Assembly (NCBI GenBank): GCA_036971475.1
Contig: JBAIZL010000002.1
Location: 1,761,113-1,825,112 of the forward strand
Source of the DNA: Prosapia bicincta
Lineage: Eukaryota; Arthropoda; Insecta; Hemiptera; Cercopidae
Length of the DNA: 64,000 bases
Reading direction: 5' to 3'
Shown here: piece after piece, positions 1 through 10,800 of the stretch
How the letters are laid out: every line of letters begins with the position of its first letter
Numbering within the stretch: position 1 is the first letter of the stretch
Notes under the pieces: generated by a model
Database searches by the model: none
What the model saw: only the letters and a program-made list of their open reading frames with translations
What the model was told of the DNA's origin: nothing
Made by a program: the position numbers and the translations under genes

Positions 1-753
1 ATTCGATAGCACTCTTGAGAAACGCATACATAACACAACTAATACTGCTGGCAACTGAGAAACTGAGCAACGAGTTTACAGCATGTCGTGACTGGAGCAA
101 CTCTAGTTTCTGTGTCACTCGCTAGTTGCGTTGCTATCACTTCACTATGAATATGTACTTTCAACTCTGTATGCTGTGAAAAAGCAACCAAAGTTTGCGT
201 TGCTTTGCCGTCACCAGTTGCCTTCTGTATGACCGCAGCCTAAGTGAGATTTTAAGGCGGAAAAGAACGTTTACATCCGAGATATGCAGTAATAACAATT
301 ATCTTGCTATGCTCCATCTTACACACAGATCTGTAGTTATACTCATATTTGTGTCGCCGCCATTAAATGACGTGTTTTGTTCAGTGTATTCTCAGTTAAT
401 ATGGTTTAACTTCGATTGTAACTTTGCACTGTATTTTAGCTTTAACCACTTCGAAAACTTTTCACTCAGACGTGTTCTTCTCTAGTAACTGTAATTCGAT
501 AGTTTAGAAGAGAATTATGCCGAGTTATCTCATTCTTTCAGTAACCAGTATTTTCAGATCTCAACATACTAAAAAATATAATTTTGTAAGTGTTAATTTT
601 TTAAATTTATATAAACATTTGCTAGTAGAAATTGTGAAATAATTTTCATCTTTACCACCATCATAGTGCTCTCAGAATCTTGTCAGTAATGTCTGAGTAT
701 AGCGACTATACAGAATCTAAAGTAAATTTTGCCAATAGCAACTTCGATCACTG
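1..753. other. Unique AT-rich DNA, no recognisable gene
   Basis: No tandem structure and no conserved protein family is visible. A plus-strand frame of 96 codons at 195-485 has no recognisable domain, and its Cys/Leu/Phe-rich composition is typical of chance translation of AT-rich DNA. No tRNA A/B boxes were seen. It could be intron or intergenic DNA. Confidence 0.6.
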
Positions 754-883
754 TGGTGTAATTTTGTAATTATAAAACCTCCTAAACCCCCAAAACGTTA
801 TATTTATGTCCTGATGTACATTTCGATTGCAAATAAATTATCTTCAGACGAAATTACTACAACAATTGTAACTCTTGTGCAAC
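754..883 (-). repeat. Dispersed repeat, copy 1, left of satellite A, with decayed hammerhead-like core
   Basis: This segment shares a block of about 80 bp with 6103-6190, running from GGTGTA through a C-rich patch and ACGTTATATTTATGTCC to CGATTGCAAA. The order and orientation are the same in both copies. The next 45 bp (about 839-883) match the reverse complement of the tail of the second copy (about 6217-6264). Read on the minus strand it has CTGAAGA (847-841), GAAA (824-821) and the self-complementary ATGTACAT (821-814) followed by C. The stem II 5' strand is mutated and no longer pairs well. It ends about 12 bp before satellite A. The repeat family is unknown to me. Confidence 0.75.
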
Positions 884-895
884 AGACTCTTTGCA

Positions 896-3800
896 CTATA
901 GGTGAGGGCATAGATTTCATTCCACTATAGGTGAAGGCATAGATTTCATTCCACTATAGGTGATGGCATAGATTTCATTCCTCTATAGGTGAGGGCATAG
1001 ATTTCATTCCACTATAGGTGAAGGCATAGATTTTATTCCACTATAGGTGAGGGCATAGATTTCATTCCACTATAGGTGAAGGCATATATTTCATTCCACT
1101 ATAGGTGAAGGCACAGATTTCATTCCACTATAGGTGAGGGCATAGATTTCATTCCACTATAGGTGAAGGCATATATTTCATTCCACTATAGGTGAAGGCA
1201 CAGATTTCATTCCACTATAGGTGAAGGCATAGATTTCATTCCACTATAGGTGAAGGCATAGATTTCATTCCACTATAGGTGAAGGCATAGATTTCATTCC
1301 ACTATAGGTGAGGGCATAGATTTCATTCCACTATAGGTGAGGGCATAGATTTCATTCCACTATAGGTGAGGGCATAGATTTCATTCCACTATAGGTGAGG
1401 GCATAGATTTCATTCCACTATAGGTGAGGGCATAGATTTCATTCCACTATAGGTGAGGGCATAGATTTCATTCCACTATAGGTGAAGGCATAGATTTCAT
1501 TCCACTATAGCTGAGGGCATAGATTTCATTCCACTATAGGTGAGGGCATAGATTTCATTCCACTATAGGTGAGGGCATAGATTTCATTCCACTATAGGTG
1601 AGGGCATAGATTTCATTCCACTATAGGTGAAGGCATAGATTTCATTCCACTATAGGTGAGGGCCATAGATTTCATTCCACTATAGGTGAGGGCATAGATT
1701 TCATTCCACTATAGGTGAGGGCATAGATTTCATTCCACTATAGGTGAGGGCATAGATTTCATTCCACTATAGGTGAAGGCATAGATTTCATTCCACTATA
1801 GGTGAGGGCATAGATTTCATTCCACTATAGGTGAGGGCATAGATTTCATTCCACTATATTTGAGGGCATAGATTTCATTCCACTATAGGTGAGGGCATAG
1901 ATTTCATTCCACTATAGGTGAAGGCATAGATTTCATTCCACTATAGGTGAGGGCATAGATTTCATTCCACTATAGGTGAGGGCATAGATTTCATTCCACT
2001 ATAGGTGAGGGCATAGATTTCATTCCACTATAGGTGAGGGCATAGATTTCATTCCACTATAGGTGAGGGCATAGATTTTATTCCACTATAGGTGAGGGCA
2101 TAGATTTCATTCCACTATAGGTGAAAACATAGATTTCATTCCACTATAGGTGAGGGCATAGATTTCATTCCTCTATAGGTGAGGGCATAGATTTTATTCC
2201 ACTATAGGTGAGGGCATAGATTTTATTCCACTATAGGTGAGGGCATAGATTTCATTCCACTATAGGTGAAGGCATAGATTTCATTCCACTATAGGTGAAG
2301 GCACAGATTTCATTCCACTATAGGTGAGGGCATAGATTTCATTCCACTATAGGTGAAGGCATAGATTTCATTCCACTATAGGTGAGGGCATAGATTTCAT
2401 TCCACTATAGGCGAGGGCATAGATTTCATTCCACTATAGGTGAGGGCATAGATTTAATTCCACTATAGGTGAGGGCATAGATTTCATTCCACTATAGGTG
2501 AGGGCATAGATTTCATTCCACTATAGGTGAGGGCCATAGATTTCATTCCACTATAGGTGAGGGCATAGATTTCATTCCACTATAGGGGAGGGCATAGATT
2601 TCATTCCACTATAGGGGAGGGCATAGATTTCATTCCACTATAGGTGAAGGCATAGATTTCATTCCACTATAGGTGAGGGCATAGATTTCATTCCACTATA
2701 GGTGAGGGCATAGATTTCATTCCACTATAGGTGAGGGCATAGATTTCATTCCACTATAGGTGAGGGCATAGATTTCATTCCACTATAGGTGAGGGCATAG
2801 ATTTCATTCCACTATAGGTGAGGGCATAGATTTCATTCCACTATAGGTGAGGGCATAGATTTCATTCCACTATAGGTGAGGGCATAGATTTCATTCCACT
2901 ATAGGTGAGGGCATAGATTTTATTCCACTGAAGGTGAGGGCATAGATTTCATTCCACTATAGGTGAAGGCATAGATTTCATTCCACTATAGGTGAGGGCA
3001 TAGATTTCATTCCACTATAGGTGAGGGCATAGATTTCATTCCACTATAGGTGAGGGCATAGATTTCATTCCACTATAGGTGAGGGCATAGATTTTATTCC
3101 ACTATAGGTGAGGGCATAGATTTCATTCCACTATAGGTGAGGGCATAGATTTCATTCCACTATAGGTGAGGGCATAGATTTCATTCCACTATAGGTGAAG
3201 GCATAGATTTCATTCCACTATAGGTGAGGGCATAGATTTCATTCCACTATAATTGAGGGCATAGATTTCATTCCACTATAGATGAGGGCATAGATTTCAT
3301 TCCACTAGAGGTGAGGGCATAGATTTCATTCCACTATAGGTGAAGGCATAGATTTCATTCCACTATAGGTGAGGGCATAGATTTCATTCCACTATAGGTG
3401 AGGGCATAGATTTCATTCCACTATAGGTGAGGGCATAGATTTCATTCCACTATAGGTGAGGGCATAGATTTCATTCCACTATAGGTGAGGGCATAGATTT
3501 CATTCCACTATAGGTGAGGGCATAGATTTCATTCCACTATAGGTGAGGGCATAGATTTTATTCCACTATAGGTGAGGGCATAGATTTCATTCCACTATAG
3601 GTGAAGGCATAGATTTCATTCCACTATAGGTGAGGGCATAGATTTCATTCCACTATAGGTGAGGGCATAGATTTTATTCCACTATAGGTGAGGGCATAGA
3701 TTTCATTCCACTATAGGTGAGGGCATAGATTTTATTCCACTATAGGTGAGGGCATAGATTTCATTCCACTATAGGTGAGGGCATAGATTTCATTCCACTA

Positions 3801-5919
3801 TAGGTGAGGGCATAGATTTCATTCCACTATAGGTGAGGGTATAGATTTCATTCCACTATAGGTGAGGGCATAGATTTCATTCCACTCTAGGTGAGGACAT
3901 AGATTTCATTCCACTATAGGTGAAGGCATAGATTTCATTCCACTATAGGTGAGGGCATAGATTTCATTCCACTATAGGTGAAGGCATAGATTTCATTCCA
4001 CTATAGGTGAGGGCATAGATTTCATTCCACTATAGGTGAAGGCATAGATTTCATTCCACTATAGGTGAAGGCATAGATTTCATTCCACTATAGGTGAGGG
4101 CATAGATTTCATTCCACTATAGGTGAAGGCATAGATTTCATTCCACTATAGGTGAGGGCATAGATTTCATTCCACTATAGTTGAGGGCATAGATTTCATT
4201 CCACTATAGGTGAGGGCATAGATTTCATTCCACTATAGGTGAAGGCATAGATTTCATTCCACTATAGGTGAGGGCATAGATTTCATTCCACTATAGGTGA
4301 GGGCATAGATTTCATTCCACTATAGGTGAGGGCATAGATTTCATTCCACTATAGGTGAGGGCATAGATTTCATTCCACTATAGGTGAGGGCATAGATTTC
4401 ATTCCACTATAGGTGAAGGCATAGATTTCATTCCACTATAGGTGAAGGCATAGATTTCATTCCACTATAGGTGAAGGCATAGATTTCATTCCACTATAGG
4501 TGAGGGCATAGATTTCATTCCACTATAGGTGAAGGCATAGATTTCCTTCCACTATAGGTGAGGGCATATATTTCATTCCACTATAGGTGAGGGCATAGAT
4601 TTCATTCCACTATAGGTGAGGGCATAGATTTCATTCCACTATAGGTGAGGGCATAGATTTCATTCCACTATAGGTGAGGGCATAGATTTCATTCCACTAT
4701 AGGTGAGTTCATAGATTTCATTCCACTATAGATGAGGGCATAGATTTCATTCCACTATAGGTGAGGGCATAGATTTCATTCCACTATAGGTGAGGGCATA
4801 GATTTCATTCCACTATAGGTGAGGGCATAGATTTCATTCCACTATAGGTGAGGGCATAGATTTCATTCCACTATAGGTGAGGGCATAGATTTCATTCCAC
4901 TATAGGTGAAGGCATAGATTTCATTCCACTATAGGTGAAGGCATAGATTTCATTCCACTATAGGTGAAGGCATAGATTTCATTCCACTATAGGTGAGGGC
5001 ATAGATTTCATTCCACTATAGGTGAAGGCATAGATTTCCTTCCACTATAGGTGAGGGCATATATTTCATTCCACTATAGGTGAGGGCATAGATTTCATTC
5101 CACTATAGGTGAGGGCATAGATTTCATTCCACTATAGGTGAGGGCATAGATTTCATTCCACTATAGGTGAGGGCATAGATTTCATTCCACTATAGGTGAG
5201 TTCATAGATTTCATTCCACTATAGATGAGGGCATAGATTTCATTCCACTATAGGTGAGGGCATAGATTTCATTCCACTATAGGTGAGGGCATAGATTTCA
5301 TTCCACTATATTTGAGGGCATAGATTTCATTCCACTATAGGTGAGGGCATAGATTTCATTCCACTATAGGTGAGGGCATAGATTTCATTCCACTATAGGT
5401 GAAGGCATAGATTTCATTCCACTATAGGTGAGGGCATAGATTTCATTCCACTATAGGTGAGGGCATAGATTTCATTCCACTATAGGTGAGGGCATAGATT
5501 TCATTCCACTATAGGTGAGGGCATAGATTTCATTCCACTATAGGTGAGGGCATAGATTTTATTCCACTATAGGTGAGGGCATAGATTTCATTCCACTATA
5601 GGTGAGGGCATAGATTTCATTCCACTATAGGTGAAGGCATAGATTTCATTCCACTATAGGTGAGGGCATAGATTTCATTCCACTATAGGTGAGGGCATAG
5701 ATTTCATTCCACTATAGGTGAGGGCATAGATTTCATTCCACTATAGGTGAGGGCATAGATTTCATTCCACTATAGGTGAGGGCATAGATTTCATTCCACT
5801 ATAGGTGAGGGCATAGATTTCATTCCACTATAGGTGAGGGCATAGATTTCATTCCACTATAGGTGAGGGCATAGATTTTATTCCACTATAGGTGAGGGCA
5901 TAGGTTTCATTCCACTATA
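896..5919. repeat. Satellite A: 29-bp tandem repeat, about 173 copies
   Basis: The unit reads CTATAGGTGAGGGCATAG followed by ATTTCATTCCA, 29 bp in all. The array runs without interruption from the first CACTATAGG near 895 to the last CCACTATA at 5919. About 5024 bp divided by 29 gives about 173 units. Common variants are GAGGG/GAAGG, TTTCAT/TTTTAT, CATAG/CACAG and CATATATTT. Two 30-bp units carry an extra C (GGGCC near 1661 and 2532). Variants such as TATATTTGAGG (near 1858 and 5309) and GAGTTCATAG (near 4705 and 5198) recur and mark internal duplications. There is no coding potential, and the units lack spacers of differing sequence. Confidence 0.97.
4370..5300. repeat. Higher-order duplication inside satellite A (17 units, offset 493 bp)
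   Basis: Rare variants occur twice in the same order at a constant offset of 493 bp, which is 17 x 29. ATTTCCTTCC lies at 4541 and 5034. GAGTTCATAG lies at 4705 and 5198. The ATAGATGAGG variant follows in both. The GAGGG/GAAGG order upstream of the first marker also agrees. The copies diverge after about 5300, where one has TATATTTGAGG. A smaller 3-unit (87 bp) duplication of CATATATTT and CACAGATTT variants is at 1082-1210. Confidence 0.8.
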
Positions 5920-6102
5920 CTAAGACCTTCGTCTACATCAACGGGAACATCTATTCCAAGCTTGTAGATGCGGAATAACTCGATAAATCTTCATGTCTCA
6001 TAAAGCCATTTTTCACCTCAAATCTCAGATGTAAACCTTATTTACCGTCATAAAAGCTCATACATTCTAAACTTATAACCCTTACATGATAACACTTTAA
6101 CT
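5920..6102. other. Unique spacer between satellite A and repeat copy 2
   Basis: About 180 bp of non-repetitive AT-rich DNA follows the last, slightly degenerate satellite A unit (TAGGTTTCAT instead of TAGATTTCAT). No gene or structure was recognised. Confidence 0.6.
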
Positions 6103-6270
6103 TGGTGTAGTTTTTAATTATAAATAAATGAAACCTCTTAAACCCCCAAAACGTTATATTTATGTCCTGATGTACATTTCGATTGCAAAGCAATCATCTT
6201 CAGGGGAAAGCGTATGTTGTACAAGAGTTACAAGTCTTGTAGTAATTTCCTCTGAAGATGATTGATTTTC
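6103..6270 (-). repeat. Dispersed repeat, copy 2, right of satellite A, with terminal foldback
   Basis: This is the second copy of the repeat at 754-883, in the same orientation across the first 80 bp. Its tail is a foldback: the 19-bp arm 6191-6209 pairs with 6246-6264 with one mismatch, around a 36-nt loop. Relative to copy 1, the last 45 bp are inverted, so copy 1 appears to carry one arm of an originally palindromic tail and copy 2 both. The minus strand of 6164-6209 folds as a hammerhead-like motif (separate entry). I see no coding sequence. Confidence 0.75.
6164..6209 (-). ncRNA. Hammerhead-ribozyme-like motif (minus strand)
   Basis: On the minus strand, reading from 6203 downwards: CTGAAGA (6203-6197), one extra U, GATTGC (6195-6190), loop UUU, GCAATC (6186-6181), GAAA (6180-6177), with self-complementary ATGTACAT (6177-6170), then C (6169) and AGGA. 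This gives core residues C3 U4 G5 A6 N7 G8 A9, G12 A13 A14, a palindromic stem III closed by A-U, and a NUH site (AUC). Stem I is weak here (C-G, C-G, U-A after one mismatch), but the inverted arm at 6249-6253 carries TCCT before CTGA, fully complementary to AGGA. A palindromic stem III is typical of dimer-acting hammerheads of Penelope-like elements and retrozymes (established knowledge). The extra U before stem II is non-canonical, so activity is unproven. Confidence 0.5.
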
Positions 6271-7170
6271 TGGAAGTATTCCAGAACGGGGGTAAGAGTT
6301 GTTTTCCAAAGGCAGACTAAAGCCTTCCTGACTAGCTCTCTGAGAGCTCCCAACCAGAGAAAAAGATCAAGGCTGAGTATCTGAGAAGTTTTATAGAAGT
6401 AGATCTAAGTGTAGGGAGTAGCAATTCATGAGTCCTGCAGTTCTTTCATTGAGATAATATCACTAATAGAAAGAACACTGTACTAAAAGAGTCCTTTGAC
6501 TCCAAGTTTGAATTAATAACTCGATAAACATTAAATAAGTCATGGATAGTAATATATAGAAATACTACTAAATATACTAATAAAATTAATATTAAGTGTA
6601 TTGAGTAATATTAAATATATTATAATAGTTTTAAAACAATCAATGAAAAAAGCCTATTTCTAAACAGAACTTGGTTGCCATAATATTTTTTTTATGTCTC
6701 GGTTAGAAATTTTTAAACACTCATATTTTTAATGATAGCCAGTATTTGTAAATATTTTTTAGGGGTGATTTACAATTACATATTTAAAAACTTTATTTTC
6801 AATAATTACAGTTTCATAAAAACGCTCATTTTAGAAGATCAGTTTAAGTACCTCTAACGATATTTCATTTTACTTATAATAACCACTAAATAATTGAATT
6901 GTTTGTTTTTAAACCGACTATCGATTAAAGACCACCTAGGGACGGCAGGAAACCCACATGGGTAGAATAATGAATTAAAGCGCGTGTATAAACGTAAGCA
7001 ATTTATTACCATTGTAAAATAATAAATTTAAATCTATTGAAATTTAAAATAAGTAAAATCCGTATGTGCTATCTGTATAAACGTAAACGTATTTGTTTTA
7101 AATATTGCGAAATAATATATAGATATACGTTTACTTCGAGTTGTTAAGGGAACGAAGCTCTGAACACTGG
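6271..7170. other. Unique AT-rich DNA
   Basis: Nine hundred bases of strongly AT-rich sequence with no long reading frame, RNA gene or tandem repeat. Short runs of AATATTA-like sequence near 6540-6620 are simple AT composition. Confidence 0.6.
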
Positions 7171-9583
7171 TGAAGGGTCTTGTAAATATTGCTTGCTACT
7201 CGAAAAATTATTGAAGGGTTTTATAAATATTGCTAGCAACTCGCATTACTGGTGTGGGGTCTTGTAACTATTGCTTATTGCTTGCTACTCGGTACAATGT
7301 TGGGGGGGGGGTCTTGTAACTATTGCTTATTGCTTGCTACTCGGTACAATGTTGGGGGTCTTGTAACTATTGCTTATTGCTTGCTACTCAGTACAATGTT
7401 GGGGGTCTTGTAACTATTGCTTATTGCTTGCTACTCGGTACAATGTTGGAGGTCTTGTAACTATTGCTTATTGCTTGCTACTCGGTACAAATTTGGGGGG
7501 GTCTTGTAACTATTGCTTATTGCTTACTACTCGGTACAATGTTGGGGGGGTCTTGTAACTATTGCTTATTGCTTGTTACTCGGTACAATGTTGGGGGGTC
7601 TTGTAACTATTGCTTATTGCTTGCTACTCGGTACAATGTTGGGGGGGTCTTGTAACTATTGCTTATTGCTTGTTACTCGGTACAATGTTGGGGGGTCTTG
7701 TAACTATTGCTTATTGCTTGCTACTCGGTACAATGTTGGGGGGTCTTGTAACTATTGCTTATTGCTTACTACTCGGTACAATGTTGGGGGGGTCTTGTAA
7801 CTATTGCTTATTACTCGCTACTCGGTACAATGTTGGGGGTCTTGTAACTATTGCTTATTGCTTGCTACTCTTTACAATGTTGGGGGGTCTTGTAACTATT
7901 GCTTATTGCTTCCTACTCTTTACAATGTTGGGGGGTCTTGTAACCAATGCTTATTGCTTCCTACTCGGTACAATGTTGGCGGGTCTTGTAACTATTGCTT
8001 ATTGCTTGCTAAACGGTACAATGTTGGGGGTATTGTAACTATTGCTTATTGCTTGCTACGCGGTACAATGTGGGGGGTCTTGTAACTATTGCCTAATTTT
8101 TGCTACTCGGTACAATGTTGGGGGGGTCTTGTAACTATTGCTTATTGCTTGCTACTCGGTACAATGTTGGGAGGTTCTTGTAACTATTGCTTATTACTCG
8201 CTACTCGGTACAATGTTGGGGGGTCTTGTAACTATTGCTTATTGCTTGCTTCTCGGTACAATGTTGGGGGGGGGTCTTGTAACTATTGCTTATTGCTTGC
8301 TTCTCGGTACAATGTTGGGGGGTCTTGTAACTATTGCTTATTGCTTGCTTCTCGGTACAATGTTGGCGGGTCTTGTAACTATTGCTTATTGCTTGCTACT
8401 GGGTACAATGTTGGGGGGTCTTGTAACTATTGCTTATTGCTTGCTACTCGGTACAATGTTGGGGGGGGGTCTTGTAACTATTGCTTATTGCTTGCTTCTC
8501 GGTACAATGTTGGGGGGTCTTGTAACTATTGCTTATTGCTTGCTACTCGGTACAATGTTGGGGGGGTTTGTAACTATTGCTTATTGCTTGCTACTCGGTA
8601 CAATGTTGGGGGGTTTGTAACTATTGCTTATTGCTTGCTACTCGGTACAATGTTGGGGGGTTTGTAACTATTGCTTATTGCTTGCTACTCGGTACAATGT
8701 TGGGGGGTTTGTAACTATTGCTTATTGCTTGCTACTCGGTACAATGTTGGGAGGTTCTTGTAACTATTGCTTATTACTCGCTACTCGGTACAATGTTGGG
8801 GGGTTTGTAACTATTGCTTATTACTCGCTACTCGGTACAATGTTGGGGGTCTCGTAACTATTGCTTATTGCTTGCTACTCGGTACAATGTTGGGGGGTTT
8901 GTAACTATTGCTTATTGCTTGCTTCTCGGTACAATGTTGGGGGGTCTTGTAACTATTGCTTATTGCTTGCTACTCGGTACAATGTTGGGGGTCTTGTAAC
9001 TATTGCTTATTACTCGCTACTCGGTACAATGTTGGGGGGGTCTTGTAACTATTGCTTATTACTTGCTACTCGGTACAATGTTGGGGGTCTTGTAACTATT
9101 GCTTATTACTCGCTACTCGGTACAATGTTGGGGGGGTCTTGTAACTATTGCTTATTGCTTGCTACTCGGTACAATGTTGGGGGTCTTGTAACTATTGCTT
9201 ATTACTCGCTACTCGGTACAATGTTGGGGGGGTCTTGTAACTATTGCTTATTACTCGCTACTCGGTACAATGTTGGGGGTCTCGTAACTATTGCTTAATG
9301 CATGCTACTCGGTACAATGTTGTGGGGTCTTGTAACTATTGCTTAATGCATGCTACTCGGTACAATGTTGGGGGGGTCTTGTAACTATTGCTTATTACTC
9401 GCTACTCGGTACAATGTTGGGGGTCTCGTAACTATTGCTTAATGCATGCTACTCGGTACAATGTTGGGGGTCTCGTAACTATTGCTTAATGCATGCTACT
9501 CGGTACAATGTTGTGGGGTCTTGTAACTATTGCTTAATGCATGCTACTCGGCACACTGTTGTGGTTTCTCGTAACTATTCCTA
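7171..9583. repeat. Satellite B: 48-bp G-tract minisatellite, about 50 copies
   Basis: The unit is GTCTTGTAACTATTGCTTAT, then TGCTTGCTACTCGGTACAAT, then GTTGG with a run of extra G. It is about 48 bp long; the G-run after GTT varies from about 4 to 10. The first three units (7171-7260) are degenerate and lack parts of the motif; clean units start near 7257. Variants are zoned: TTATTACTCGC units at about 7800, 8190 and 8770-9260, GTTTGTAAC units at 8565-8910, and AATGCATGC units at 9295-9545. Because 48 is a multiple of three, long periodic frames appear (16-residue repeats with YCLLLATRYNVGG), but three frames carry near-identical peptides and start or stop at random units, so they are not genes. 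Confidence 0.96.
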
Positions 9584-10800
9584 AGAATACAACATAACTA
9601 ACCCGAATTTCAAGAATGAAATTGGATAATGTTCGACTTTTCCTAGTTGTGTCTGTAACATTTTTTAGATGATCGTATAGCTCATGCTAATGTCATTTTC
9701 CGAACTTTTCCGCTCTGTGACGCACGCATTTTTATTTCTGAATCAGTCGTTAAGGCGTGAGGTTTGGTGACACTGTCCATGAACGAAGTCTGTATGTTAC
9801 AATCTTTGCAGGGTAATGTGAAAACATGGCTTTTGTTAATCGGGCTGTTATTAAGGGCGAAGTTTTCCAGTATGAAAGTATGTGTTTTTAGGTTGGGAAG
9901 GATATTTGGTGTTTTTAGGAGGGTGTGTGTTTGTGTGTGTTTTGCGTTAAAACCACTGAGAAAGACTAAGGGGCTGACGTATTTAAATGGAGGTTGTATG
10001 AAAAAGTGGATACAAAGACGACTGAAATTTAACTTACATTTTGATATAACTCAACTAACTATGGGTCTTAATAGTTTCGATAAGCGACTTGTAGCTAAGA
10101 ACAAAACTAACATACAACCTAACATGCTAGAACCTAACTTGAGAGGTACGGTGATTAAGGAATAGGAGAGGCATAATGGGGAGGTAACACGTTACGGGTA
10201 TCAGAAAGGATATTACAATAGGTTTGTAAGATGGGAGGAGGTCCAGATTGGCTGAGATTATAGGGTGTGGGTAAGTCAATCATTGAACATGGGAAAGCTT
10301 ACTTAGAGGGCGCGGATGAATTCCTTAAGTGGAAGAGCAAGTCTATTTGCTGTTGCTGCTTTTGGAGATAGACAAAGGGAAGTGAGCATGGATATCAACG
10401 ATTTCGATGGAAGGTTTCGTAGCATTTTCAGGAAGCATTATGTACCTTCTTTAGGGCAGAGGAAGCCTGGACTGTAAATAGCTTTGACGAATAAAAGGCG
10501 AATTTAATTGATTGAAAGACCTACAGGAGATGGTCCTGTTGTTTAGAAGGATGGCTCCGATTTGCGTGTTTATGTTCTTGGTGAAGCGGAGGCCTCAGAT
10601 CATTTTTAACCGAGGCTTCGAAAAGGGGGAGGCCGTATGACTTTTTTAATGTTTGTTCCACGATAGTTTTGCTAGTATTAAAGTGATTTGTATTACAAAA
10701 TGAAAGGGAAAACCCTCCCGGTGGTCCCACTAAAGTTACATCCAAATACATCTGATATGGGGACAATGCGCTATTTTAACCATGAGTTGGAAAAGATTAA
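9584..10800. other. Unique DNA with unsupported reading frames
   Basis: Less AT-rich than its surroundings. A plus-strand frame of 133 codons (9764-10165) and a minus-strand frame of 81 codons (10521-10766) are open, but neither shows a domain I recognise. The first contains a VCVCVC run encoded by a GT-rich patch at 9920-9940. Short frames around 10270-10470 give plausible-looking peptides interrupted by stops. A decayed mobile element or an untranslated exon is possible but not supported. Confidence 0.4.

Noticed and set aside
896..5919. CRISPR-like array
   Set aside because: There are no differing spacers; the whole 29-bp unit repeats head to tail and the context is eukaryotic.
896..5919. 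Relation of satellite A to human satellite II/III through its ATTCC/GGAAT motif
   Set aside because: There is a single ATTCC per 29-bp unit with no other likeness; a 5-base match is expected by chance.
7370..9298. Long periodic reading frames in satellite B (up to 192 codons, 16-residue repeats)
   Set aside because: They arise because the 48-bp unit is a multiple of three. Several frames give near-identical peptides and the ends fall at random units; there is no initiation context or flanking gene.
9764..10165. 133-codon plus-strand frame as a gene
   Set aside because: No domain, no plausible signal or motif, and part is coded by a GT-rich low-complexity patch. I could not link it to a known family.
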